Assembly (NCBI GenBank): GCA_036504855.1
Contig: DASXUL010000192.1
Location: 1-64,000 of the forward strand
From: DASXUL01 sp036504855
GTDB lineage: Bacteria; Armatimonadota; DTGP01; JAKQQT01
Direction of reading: 5' to 3'
Length of the DNA: 64,000 bases
The position numbers and the translations under genes were made by a program. The notes under the pieces were generated by a model. That model made no database searches. It worked only from the letters and a program-made list of their open reading frames with translations, and was not told the origin of the DNA. Below, in pieces: positions 51,775-60,196 of the stretch (its first letter is position 1; the number at the start of each line of letters is the position of its first letter).

Positions 51775-54723
51775 ATGAACTTCATCGCTCAAAGAAGCGC
51801 GTTTGCAGCACGTTTTCCGTCGGCCGGCCGGAGGATTCGGTGCATCGCTCTGGCCATCGGTGTCATCTCCAGCGCCGGACTCCGTCCGGCCAGCGCCGCC
51901 ACCGTCACCGTCGATTTGGATTCGCTCTCCGCCGTCAGCGCGATAACCACGGACGACTGGCTCCCGACCGTTGTGGACAACCCGAACGGCGGCCGGATGA
52001 TCTCCTACTTCAACGCGGCGGACTGGATGGAATTTCCGTTCACCATCCCCGCGGGGCAGGGCGGCGTATACACCGCCTCGGCCCAGTACGGCACGCCCAA
52101 TCCGGTGGCCCCGGACAGCGGCCTCCCCGTAACGATCTCGTTGGACATCCGTAAGGCGGGCTCCGAGGTCCATGTCGCCTCGCAGGACATCATTCTCCAA
52201 CCGACCGGCGCCGATGAATCCGCCTACAACCCGAGCGCCACATTCAGCGTGTCCGGCTTTGACCTGGCGCCTGGCGACTACATCCTCCGTCTCCGGAACG
52301 TCAGCCTGCTGCACACGACCGCCGGAAACCGGTCCGGCGGATACCAGTACCGCGCCGAACTCGGCTATGCCGCGGCCAACCGCAGCGTGAACATCACGCC
52401 GATTACCTTCACCTCAACAGGCGCCCTCCCGGCCACCGGCACGATCTCCGGGAAGGTAACCGCCTCCGATCTGGGCTACGGCGTGGCCGGCGCCATGGTG
52501 ATGGCCATGCCTACCGGCAAGGAAATCGCCGAGCCAAGCCCGTTCTGGTACGTGGGCTATTGGACGCTGACGGATGCGAACGGGAACTACAGTCTCACCA
52601 CGCCTGCCGGCGCTGCCTTCACCGTTCAGGCGGCCCGTCCAGACAGCTACGCGTTGGCGGGAGCGCAAGCCGCCGACATCTCCGTGGCGTCCGGCGCAAC
52701 GGCCACGGCGAACCTGTCGCTCAAATCGAACTGGTCGGCCGTGGATGGCTCCGGCTCTCTCCGCGTGCAATCCGAGTACTTCTTCGCCAAGATCCCCGAC
52801 CCGCTACCCGATATCACGCTGAACTCCGGGCTGAAGTCGCCAACCAACATGGACATCCAGTGCGACAGCAATGCAGACAACAACTACAAAATCAGTTGGA
52901 CGGGCTCTTCCGGCAACCCGGACCAGAGCGACTACGCCGACGTCTACGTGGATGTGCCGACGGGGCAGGCCGGCGCCTATGACCTGACGAAGGACTACAC
53001 CTGCGGCACGTCCGGCGGCACGATCGACTTCATCGCCAACCCGGGCGATGCGGACGAAAGCACGGTGGAAGCCGTTTGCGACAACAGCGGAGGCGATCCC
53101 AATGACCCCGGCAAGGGCTATTACACCCGCGCCCAGGTCCTGTTCCCCACGACCATCAACCTCCACGCGGGACGCAACGTCATCCGCGAGAAGATCGTTG
53201 GCGGCGGCGGCGTGGACTTTGACGCCTTCGTGCTTCAGAAGCACGCAGACATACCCACCGGCCCCGGCGTCGCCAACCCGAAGGACGCCAACTTCGTGTA
53301 CGTGATTGGCGAGCAGGGCTCCGGAACCGTCGGTTACCCCCAGAGGCTCGGCAACACGGTAACGAACCTCACGCGCGGCAGCTACATCGAGATCCCCATG
53401 ACCTTCGATTCGCCCGGCATCTACCGCGCCTCTATCAGCACGGCCACACCGCTTGCGGGCGGCGCCGCCGTTCCGTGCCCATCGCCGTCCGTTCAACTCG
53501 ACTTGCGCCCGGCCAGCTCGAACGCGCACTACGCCACGGATGACATCGCCATCCCGAGCAGCGGCAGCGCCTTCGTGTCAACGACTGTGGCGGACATCCC
53601 GGTCCTCCAATCCGGTGACTATATCCTGCGGATGGTCGACACAACGCTGTTCCACACTACGGTTGCGAACCGCGCCAACTTCAACGCCTACGGAAGCGGC
53701 GGGTTCATCTCGAATCGGGTGGACGTGGGCCAGGCCGTCTTCACGAAAACCGGCGACCTGCCGGCCACCGCGACCCTCAGCGGCGTTGTGACCGGCAGCG
53801 ACATCGGCGGCGGCGGCGTGGCCGATGCGGAGGTGATGGCCAACCCCGTGGGCGCTGGCGTGCCGGAGCCCAGCATCCTCTGGCAGAAAGGGTTTTGGAC
53901 GACATCGGACGCCACGGGCGCCTACACCTTGCCCGTATTGGCCGGAGCGTATGACACGCAGGCCGGCCAGGCAGCCATGTTTGCATACCCTGGCGGCCTG
54001 ACGACGGCCACGGTGGCCGGCGGCGCCACAGCCACAGCCAACATCAGCCTCCCGTCCCGCGTCACCCAGGACGCGAGCGGCCATTACCAGATCCACGTGG
54101 AGGCCGAGTACTTCATCGCCAAGCCCGTAGACTCCTTCGGCGCCGGCTACCCGGCTTCGATCATCGCGTTCCAGCAGAACGCCCAGGCCTCCAACCAGAT
54201 CGCCCTCGGGTACACCGATGCCGGCGACTTCGTGGACATCCCCGTCGACGTGCCGGCCGGGGCCGGCGGAACCTACACGCTGACCGACTACTACTTCAAC
54301 GGGTACTGGGACGGCGTGTCCAAACCGGACGGCGACGTCTCCTTCACCGCCAACGTCGGCACGGGCAATGAGAGCAAGACCCAGGACCTCCAGCCGAACA
54401 CGTCGCCCACGGCCGATCCGGCCGGCGGGTACAACACGCCGGGCGTCAAGGTCTTCACCCAGCCGATCACATTGGTGGAGGGGCACAACGTCATCCGCCT
54501 GAAGCTCGAGGCCGGCTCATCCAACTTCGACGCATTCATGCTGACGTCGAGCGCGGCGTTCCCGGCGCGGCCATCGGCCACGCGGGCGCTGCGCATCCTC
54601 GCCGGACTGGACCCGGCGCCGGCGCCGCCATCGGGCGCCGCGTTCAAAGCCCTGGACGTGACGCTTGACAACAAGATCGACATGGAAGACGCCGTGAAGC
54701 TGGCCCGTTCCGGCCAGTTCTGA
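51775..54723 (+). CDS. Secreted carbohydrate-binding-like protein, two-unit form, with dockerin-like C-terminus
   Basis: A 982-residue exported protein. Signal peptide about 1-43 (SSAGLRPASAA). It consists of two tandem units of about 480 residues, each with the order seen in the 518-residue protein at 24680: beta-sandwich (WMEFPFTIPAGQGGVYTASA; YIEIPMTFDSPGIYRASI), Ig-like regulatory fold (GTISGKVTASDLGYGVAGA; ATLSGVVTGSDIGGGGVADA), CBM6/35-like module (RVQSEYFFAK; HVEAEYFIAK). The C-terminus has ALRILAGLDPAP and IDMEDAVKLARSGQF. The second unit is nearer to the single-unit protein. The ATG at 51775 follows GGAG. It is the last gene of the LacI 2 group. Confidence 0.76.
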   Translation: MNFIAQRSAFAARFPSAGRRIRCIALAIGVISSAGLRPASAATVTVDLDSLSAVSAITTDDWLPTVVDNPNGGRMISYFNAADWMEFPFTIPAGQGGVYTASAQYGTPNPVAPDSGLPVTISLDIRKAGSEVHVASQDIILQPTGADESAYNPSATFSVSGFDLAPGDYILRLRNVSLLHTTAGNRSGGYQYRAELGYAAANRSVNITPITFTSTGALPATGTISGKVTASDLGYGVAGAMVMAMPTGKEIAEPSPFWYVGYWTLTDANGNYSLTTPAGAAFTVQAARPDSYALAGAQAADISVASGATATANLSLKSNWSAVDGSGSLRVQSEYFFAKIPDPLPDITLNSGLKSPTNMDIQCDSNADNNYKISWTGSSGNPDQSDYADVYVDVPTGQAGAYDLTKDYTCGTSGGTIDFIANPGDADESTVEAVCDNSGGDPNDPGKGYYTRAQVLFPTTINLHAGRNVIREKIVGGGGVDFDAFVLQKHADIPTGPGVANPKDANFVYVIGEQGSGTVGYPQRLGNTVTNLTRGSYIEIPMTFDSPGIYRASISTATPLAGGAAVPCPSPSVQLDLRPASSNAHYATDDIAIPSSGSAFVSTTVADIPVLQSGDYILRMVDTTLFHTTVANRANFNAYGSGGFISNRVDVGQAVFTKTGDLPATATLSGVVTGSDIGGGGVADAEVMANPVGAGVPEPSILWQKGFWTTSDATGAYTLPVLAGAYDTQAGQAAMFAYPGGLTTATVAGGATATANISLPSRVTQDASGHYQIHVEAEYFIAKPVDSFGAGYPASIIAFQQNAQASNQIALGYTDAGDFVDIPVDVPAGAGGTYTLTDYYFNGYWDGVSKPDGDVSFTANVGTGNESKTQDLQPNTSPTADPAGGYNTPGVKVFTQPITLVEGHNVIRLKLEAGSSNFDAFMLTSSAAFPARPSATRALRILAGLDPAPAPPSGAAFKALDVTLDNKIDMEDAVKLARSGQF

Positions 54724-54737
54724 TCGGCGAGGGGCAT

Positions 54738-54781
54738 ACGGCCTTCGGCGTTGGGTCTCGGGACCGAATGCCGAAGGCCGT
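54738..54781 (+). terminator. Terminator after the two-unit protein gene
   Basis: ACGGCCTTCGGC at 54738-54749 pairs with GCCGAAGGCCGT at 54770-54781, a 12-bp stem with a 20-base loop, starting 14 bases after the stop. A short T-rich stretch (TTTCC) overlaps its end. Confidence 0.65.
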
Positions 54782-55107
54782 TTCCTCAGGCCTCTGCCCA
54801 AAACAGGGGCATGGGCGCCTCAGTGAGGGCGATGCAGGAATCACCGTTCCGTTACGCCGCCCGCCAGCGTCGCCAAAGGCATCCCCGTAACATTTGAGGT
54901 ATCCGTTCGAGACAGCGGAGGGACAGCCCATGCCAGCGCCATCGACCCTGAGCCCAAGGCAGCTACCGTGGTCGTAGGCTGAGAGACAGGCGGGCGGGCG
55001 CCGCTGCACGGTCCGCCAGATAGATGACGCCTCCCCGCCTCTCGCGAGGCAGGGAGCAGACCGTCTGAGGGCGGAGCGGAAAGCGCGGGGCGCCGCTTCG
55101 GCGTTAG
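54782..55107. other. Intergenic region without a recognised gene
   Basis: About 325 bases between convergent genes. No conserved frame or further repeat noted. Confidence 0.5.
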
Positions 55108-56718
55108 TTACCGTCGCGCCGCGGCGACATGCTTCCCCGCCAGCGGGTATCGCTCCACGTACTCCTCGTAATTGCCCATGAAATCCCGGATGCCGGAGTC
55201 GGTAAAGGCCAGGATGCGAGTGGCCACGCTTGAGATCAGGTCGCGGTCGTGGCTCACGAGGATCACCGTTCCATCGAACTGGGCCAGTCCTTCCGATAGG
55301 GCGTTCACCGATTCCAGGTCCAGGTGGTTGGTCGGCTCGTCGAAGATCAGAACCGGCGCTTGCAGCAGCATGAGGCGCGCCAGCAGCAGGCGGGCGGTTT
55401 CACCGCCGCTCAACACCTCGGTGCTCTTCGAGGCGTCGTCGCCGGTGAACAGCATGCGGCCGAGGAGGGCGCGCACAGCCTGGGGTTCGCCGTTGGGCTC
55501 GTAGCGCAACAGCCAGTCCCCCATGGCCACGCCGGGCTCGATCTGCCCGGCCGTGTCCTGCGGGTAGTAGCCCTGCACCATCCCGTTGCCCCACTTCGCT
55601 TCGCCCCCATCCAGCGGGATCTCGCCCAGCAGGCAGCGGATGAGCGTGGTCTTGCCCACGCCGTTTCCGCCGATGATGGCAACCTTGTCGCCGCGCATGA
55701 TCTCCAGGTTGAGGCCTTCGAAGATGACGGCGCCGTCGAATGACTTGGAGATGCTCTTCGCGACCACCACCTCGCGGCCGCTGGGCTTGTTCTGCTCGAA
55801 CCGGATGTAAGGGCGCTGGATGTTGGAGCGCTTCAGGTCCTCCGGCGCCAGTCGCTGGATCTCCTTCTTGCGGCTTTGCACCTGGCTGCTGCGTTGGCCG
55901 GCGCCGAAGCGGGCCACGAACTCCTGCAGCTGGGCGATCTTCTTCTCCTTCGACTTGTTCTCCGACTCGATGGTGCTGCGGGCCTGCGCCTTCGCCGCCA
56001 CCATATCGTCGTAGCCGCCGGGGTAGATGATGATCGTGTCGTAGTCGATATCGGCGACATGGGTGCAGACGGCGTTCAGGAAATGGCGGTCATGGCTGAT
56101 GACGATGAGCACTCCGCGATAGTCGTGGAGGAAATCCTCCAGCCAGTGGATGGAGTCCAGGTCCATATGGTTGGTCGGTTCATCCAGGAGGAGGGCCTGG
56201 GGGCCGCCGAACATGGCCTGAGCCAGCAGCACGCGGAACTTGATGTCCGTGGGCAACGTGTACATCAGGTCTTCATGGCGATCGTCCGAGAGGCCGATGC
56301 CGCGCAGCAGTTCGGCGGCCTCCACCTCGGCCATGTAGCCGTTCTCGTCCGAGATGATCTCCTCCACCTCGCCGAGGCGCGCCATCTTCTCGCTAGAGAA
56401 GTCGCCCGCTTCGTAGAGCTCGTCGCGCTCCTTCATGGCGTACCACAGCGGACCGTTGCCCATCATCACGGTGTCGATGATGCGCTCCTCGTCGAAGGCG
56501 AACTGGTCTTGGCGCAGCACGCCCACCTTCCTCGGCTTCACCACCGTGCCGTTGTTGGTGGGCTCCACCTCGCCGGAGAGGATCTTCATAAAGGTGGACT
56601 TCCCCGCGCCGTTGGGTCCCGTGAGGGCATATCGGTTGCCGGACTGGAACTGCACGTTCACTTCATCGAAGAGCGTGCGTCCTCCGTAGGATTTGGTGAC
56701 GTTGCTAACCACTATCAT
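55108..56718 (-). CDS. ABC-F family ATPase (YbiT-like)
   Basis: A 536-residue soluble protein with two ABC domains and no membrane segment. The first Walker A is GPNGAGKST near residue 35 and Walker B LLLDEPTNHMDL near 185; the second Walker A GGNGVGKTT near 355 and Walker B LIFDEPTNHLDL near 465. The inter-domain linker (about 240-310) is charged and helical (SKEKKIAQLQEFVARFGAGQ). The first signature is degenerate (LPTDIKFRVLLAQ) as in YbiT; the second is LSGGETARLLLA. ABC-F proteins act on the ribosome E site, in translation rescue or antibiotic protection. It has an unusual leader with a promoter, terminator and repeats. Confidence 0.9.
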   Translation of the reverse strand: MIVVSNVTKSYGGRTLFDEVNVQFQSGNRYALTGPNGAGKSTFMKILSGEVEPTNNGTVVKPRKVGVLRQDQFAFDEERIIDTVMMGNGPLWYAMKERDELYEAGDFSSEKMARLGEVEEIISDENGYMAEVEAAELLRGIGLSDDRHEDLMYTLPTDIKFRVLLAQAMFGGPQALLLDEPTNHMDLDSIHWLEDFLHDYRGVLIVISHDRHFLNAVCTHVADIDYDTIIIYPGGYDDMVAAKAQARSTIESENKSKEKKIAQLQEFVARFGAGQRSSQVQSRKKEIQRLAPEDLKRSNIQRPYIRFEQNKPSGREVVVAKSISKSFDGAVIFEGLNLEIMRGDKVAIIGGNGVGKTTLIRCLLGEIPLDGGEAKWGNGMVQGYYPQDTAGQIEPGVAMGDWLLRYEPNGEPQAVRALLGRMLFTGDDASKSTEVLSGGETARLLLARLMLLQAPVLIFDEPTNHLDLESVNALSEGLAQFDGTVILVSHDRDLISSVATRILAFTDSGIRDFMGNYEEYVERYPLAGKHVAAARR

Positions 56719-56832
56719 CTGCTCAAGGCCTGCCTTCCGCGTTTCATATCACGCGCAGTTCAATAACACACGCAGTGCAATAACGCACAAAAAAAGAGAC
56801 GCGCTCCGCGCGTCTGTGCGACTTTCATTATA
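56719..56832 (-). promoter_or_regulatory. Attenuator-like leader of the ABC-F gene
   Basis: On the minus strand an extended -10 box TGGTATAAT (TATAAT at 56827-56832) is followed by an intrinsic terminator: stem 56797-56803/56809-56815 (AGACGCG) and a run of seven U at 56789-56795. The ABC-F start lies 70 bases further. Between them is a direct repeat (GCGTTATTGCACTGCG and GTGTTATTGAACTGCG). CGCACA before and TGTGCG after the terminator could pair as well. A GTG-led 14-codon frame (VRYCTACVIELRVI) spans the repeat. The arrangement would let transcription stop unless the hairpin is prevented. Confidence 0.6.
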
Positions 56833-56929
56833 CCAGATATCCCCCTGCCGCGGGCGAACTGAGCACGGCGAAGACGCCTGGCAGTGAACGGCCAGGCGAC
56901 GAACCTGCGAAGGACCGCCCCGCTGCCGC

Positions 56930-57019
56930 TTAGGTCGCCGGGTCCTCGGCTCTCCCGACGCCGGCCAGAGAGAGTCCAAGAAGCGCCAGCATCGCCCCCC
57001 GCCTTGTTCGCTTGCTCAT
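56930..57019 (-). CDS. Possible 29-residue secreted peptide
   Basis: MSKRTRRGAMLALLGLSLAG is followed by VGRAEDPAT and a stop. It looks like a complete signal peptide with almost no mature part. A GAGAGGA stretch lies about 10 bases upstream. It may be the surviving start of a lost gene or chance; coding is unproven. The rest of 56833-57393 contains nothing else I recognise, apart from the ribosome site of the secretin gene. Confidence 0.2.
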   Translation of the reverse strand: MSKRTRRGAMLALLGLSLAGVGRAEDPAT

Positions 57020-57393
57020 ACGTCCTGATTCCTCTCCCCAATCCCGCGGTTAGGCCGGCCCTCGCCGGATTTCGCCCGCTCTGCAGTCGGGCGCGGCGGG
57101 CAGGCCGCCAGATCGTACGGCGCCTGCCTATCAGGCGAGCGGGGGCCGGGGGGTTGTTCTCCATCCCAAGGCCGCTCGTTGCCGCAGGTTGGCGGCAACT
57201 CAAGCCCCACGGGAATGCGGCCGACGAGTAAGATATGGCTTCCGGCAGCGGCAAATAGCGTGCAAGCGAATAGGCTTTGCCGGCATCTCGGCGCCGGGGC
57301 TACGGTCTCGTATCCGGGAAACGGCTTCGGCCCAAGATCCTTTCCCCCAGTGCAACCGCGCCGGGTCTTAACAGCGTAAGTTGGAGCGTACCA

Positions 57394-59010
57394 ATGAACA
57401 GCGGAACTGCCAAGAGCATTCTACTCACCTTCTGCAGCGTCGGGACCCTGTGCATCGCGGCCGCATCCGCACCGCAGCCGGCCGGTAAGCCGGCGCGAAA
57501 GGCAGTCACCAGAATCGCCGCAGCAGAGGTCGTCCCCACACTTAGCGCGCCGAAGAGCTCCCCGCTGATCGAAAGCGGCGATGACGGTACGCTCACCTCG
57601 GAGATGATCGCCCTGCCCCCCGATTTCCGTGGCGTCAATACCGTGCGTACCCTGCTTGGACAGGTGGTGGGCGACCTGAAGTTCGTGCAGCAAGATGGCA
57701 AGATCCTGGTCGTCGGCGCGCCGGCGGACATCCGTCTCGCTCGCAAAGTCGTGGAAGCCGCCCAAACAGGCGATATCCGAGACGCAGCCACAGACAAGCT
57801 GGCGGAGGTGATGTCGGTGGGTTACCTCCGGCCCGAGGACGCGATGCGAACGCTCAGCCAGGTGCTTCCTGGCCTTGAGGTGAACTGCGCAACGCCAAAT
57901 ACCGCGTTGACCGTATCCAGCCCTGGACCCTTCGCCTCGACCAACAAGGGCCTCACCACGATTCTGACGGGCGATCCGGGCTCGGGCCAGGTGGTGGGGG
58001 TGGTCATGCCGGAAGCTACAAGGGCCCCGGAAGACGTCACCAAGGCCGTTGGCTTCCCAGTCGGCCCGGACGGGGCAGGCGTCACCAAGATGGTAGAGCC
58101 AACCGAGCAACCAGCAGCAAGATCCGGCAACGCGCTGGTGCTGGTGGGCACCAAGCAGCAACTGGACATAGCCCGCACATTGCTGAAGCAGATCGATACG
58201 CCGCCGGCCCAAGTGATCGTTGAGGCGCGGATGCTGGAACTGTCGCCGGACTACTCCAAGCGGCTCGGCATCTCGTGGGCGGATATCGGCGGCGTGTTGA
58301 CCTCTACGTCACTCCAGGAAAATGGGCCTCAGACGGGCGTCCGGTTCGGGCGCTTCACGCGCAGCCCGATCGAGATACAAACGACCATCAGCGGCCTGAT
58401 TCGCGACGGGCAGGCTCGCATGCTTGCCAACCCCAGCGTCTCCGTCGTCAACGAGCAGGAGGCCGTGATCTTCGTGGGCGACCAGCTCAAATACCTGGCC
58501 GCGCAGAGCCTGGATACGAACGGGCGCCCGCTCTTCACCTTGGCCAACCAGGATATCGGCGTGAACCTGGTCGTCAAACCTTCCATCAACCTGACGGACA
58601 GCACCGTCACCCTCAAGCTCGTTCCGAGCGTCAGCACGTTCGTGCAGTTCGTGGAAGCCCCGGGCGGCGGCGCGCTGCCCCAGGTGCGAACCCGTCTCGT
58701 TGACACCACGGTCCGCCTGCGCGATGGGGAGTTGCTGGCCATCGGCGGCCTCATCAACGACCAGGACGTTGTCTCGATGCAGAAGGTCCCTTTCCTCGGC
58801 GATCTGCCCGTTCTGGGCGAGTTCTTCCGCCACCGTCGCAAGGAACACACCCGCACGGAACTGGCGATCCTCATCCGCCCGCGCATCGTGCGCGATACCG
58901 AGACGCTTCCCACGGGTCCGTTCACCGAGAACCTAACCATCGACTCGGTGCAACCCATGGCCAATCCCGTCGGCGCGGGAGCGCCGGCGCCCTCCCGGCC
59001 GAAACCCTGA
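57394..59010 (+). CDS. Secretin (GspD/PilQ family)
   Basis: A 538-residue outer membrane channel protein of type II secretion or type IV pilus systems. Signal peptide about 1-25 (CSVGTLCIAAASA). Short N-domains follow (VNTVRTLLGQVVGDLKFVQQ; VGYLRPEDAMRTLSQVLPGL), then a repeat near 240-270 (LVLVGTKQQLDIARTLLKQI) and the secretin core from about 275 (PPAQVIVEARMLELSPD). The C-terminal signature VPFLGDLPVLGEFFR near 470 and TELAILIRPRIV are intact. It is shorter than most PilQ proteins (fewer N-domains). No other secretion gene lies beside it; it may serve the pseudopilins in this window. GGAG lies 8 bases before the ATG. Confidence 0.88.
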   Translation: MNSGTAKSILLTFCSVGTLCIAAASAPQPAGKPARKAVTRIAAAEVVPTLSAPKSSPLIESGDDGTLTSEMIALPPDFRGVNTVRTLLGQVVGDLKFVQQDGKILVVGAPADIRLARKVVEAAQTGDIRDAATDKLAEVMSVGYLRPEDAMRTLSQVLPGLEVNCATPNTALTVSSPGPFASTNKGLTTILTGDPGSGQVVGVVMPEATRAPEDVTKAVGFPVGPDGAGVTKMVEPTEQPAARSGNALVLVGTKQQLDIARTLLKQIDTPPAQVIVEARMLELSPDYSKRLGISWADIGGVLTSTSLQENGPQTGVRFGRFTRSPIEIQTTISGLIRDGQARMLANPSVSVVNEQEAVIFVGDQLKYLAAQSLDTNGRPLFTLANQDIGVNLVVKPSINLTDSTVTLKLVPSVSTFVQFVEAPGGGALPQVRTRLVDTTVRLRDGELLAIGGLINDQDVVSMQKVPFLGDLPVLGEFFRHRRKEHTRTELAILIRPRIVRDTETLPTGPFTENLTIDSVQPMANPVGAGAPAPSRPKP

Positions 59011-59037
59011 GGGCCGCGCGGCGGCAGACGACATGGC

Positions 59038-59081
59038 GCCCGTAGCCTCGGCGCGCCACAGAGCGACCGCCAGCTACGGGC
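59038..59081 (+). terminator. Hairpin after the secretin gene
   Basis: GCCCGTAGC at 59038-59046 pairs with GCTACGGGC at 59073-59081. It starts 28 bases after the secretin stop. No T tract. Confidence 0.45.
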
Positions 59082-59128
59082 TGACGCCAGCCGCCGCTTC
59101 CCCAAGCCGCTTCAAGTAACTCGGCGCC

Positions 59129-59164
59129 GTGCAGGCGGACCGACGCGACGGGGGCCGCCTGCAC
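59129..59164. terminator. Second hairpin between convergent genes
   Basis: GTGCAGGCGG at 59129-59138 pairs with CCGCCTGCAC at 59155-59164 (10-bp stem, 16-base loop), between the secretin gene and the convergent NmrA-like gene. It may terminate either transcript. Confidence 0.5.
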
Positions 59165-59220
59165 CATCGCCTTGTCATCTTGCCGTGGCCTTGGTGCGGC
59201 CATGTGGCCTATCCAAGCTT

Positions 59221-60075
59221 CTAGTGGCCGGACTTCAGTGTATCGGCCACGGTGACCGCGAATGGCGTCGTGGGCCGGCCGATGAGTTGGGAGAGTTGTC
59301 GCCCCTCGTCGAACAGGGCGCCGCGCGATGCTCCAACGTCCCAACCGGCCAGCGCTCTTGCAAGGAGCTCAGGCAATCCGAACCCGATGAGGGCCGCGGC
59401 GTACTCCGCCTCCGACAGGTCCCTGTATGGGATGTCGGCGCCCGTCTGCCGCGAGATCTCCACGGCCAGGTCGCTCAACGTCCAGGATTCGTCGCCGGCG
59501 AGTTCGTAGGTCTTTCCCTCGTGCCCCTTGCCGGTCAGAACGGCGACCGCAGCCTCGGCGTAATCCTCGCGTGTGGCGGATGAAATCCGCCCGTCGCCCG
59601 CGCACCCAAGGAACGCGCCGCCGGCCACGGCGCCCGGGATTGAAGCAGTGTAGTTCTCCGTGTACCAGCCATTGCGCAGGATCGTAAAGGGAATGCCCGA
59701 AGCCCTCAAGGCGGTTTCGGTGGCAAGATGCTCCTCCGCCAGATCCAACGGCGACGTGTCGGCATGGAGCAAGCTTGTGTAGACAATCTGCGCCACACCG
59801 GCCTTTTGGGCGGCCTCAATCACGTTGTGGTGCTGCGTTGCCCGCTGACCCATCTCGTTCGAGGAGATCAGAAGCAGCACATCAATGCCGGATAGAGCTC
59901 GGTCGAGGGTTTCAGGATTTGTGTAGTCGGCTTCGCGCACCGCTACACCAAGATCGGCCGCTTTGTGCGGCGTGCGCGCAAGCGCAAAAATGTCGGAGGA
60001 AGGCAGCTTGCCCTTCAGCCTGTCGATGGCGAGCCGGCCGAGTTGACCCGTGGCTCCCGTAATGGCGATGGTCAT
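59221..60075 (-). CDS. NmrA/QorB-like NAD(P)-binding oxidoreductase
   Basis: A 284-residue atypical short-chain dehydrogenase. The dinucleotide motif TGATGQLGR (GxxGxxG) lies at residues 6-14; LLLISSNEMGQRATQHHNVI near 75, AGVAQIVYTSLLHAD and FTILRNGWYTENY near 130 follow the QorB/YtfG (NADPH:quinone reductase type 2) order. YELAGDESWTLSDLAVEISR near 195 is a further typical segment. There is no classical Tyr-x3-Lys catalytic pair. The ATG at 60075 follows AAAGGAAA; an ATG at 60117 would add 14 residues. It lies downstream of the AraC-type gene on the same strand and may be its target. Confidence 0.82.
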   Translation of the reverse strand: MTIAITGATGQLGRLAIDRLKGKLPSSDIFALARTPHKAADLGVAVREADYTNPETLDRALSGIDVLLLISSNEMGQRATQHHNVIEAAQKAGVAQIVYTSLLHADTSPLDLAEEHLATETALRASGIPFTILRNGWYTENYTASIPGAVAGGAFLGCAGDGRISSATREDYAEAAVAVLTGKGHEGKTYELAGDESWTLSDLAVEISRQTGADIPYRDLSEAEYAAALIGFGLPELLARALAGWDVGASRGALFDEGRQLSQLIGRPTTPFAVTVADTLKSGH

Positions 60076-60196
60076 TCTTCCGTTTCCTTTCTTATTGGCG
60101 GAGTTCCCCTCCGCCACCGGACCTAATTGCAGCTAAGCACGCCCTGTAACAAGGGCGGGTCCTACCCCTTGATGGCGTCGGTCGGAATGCGTTTCC

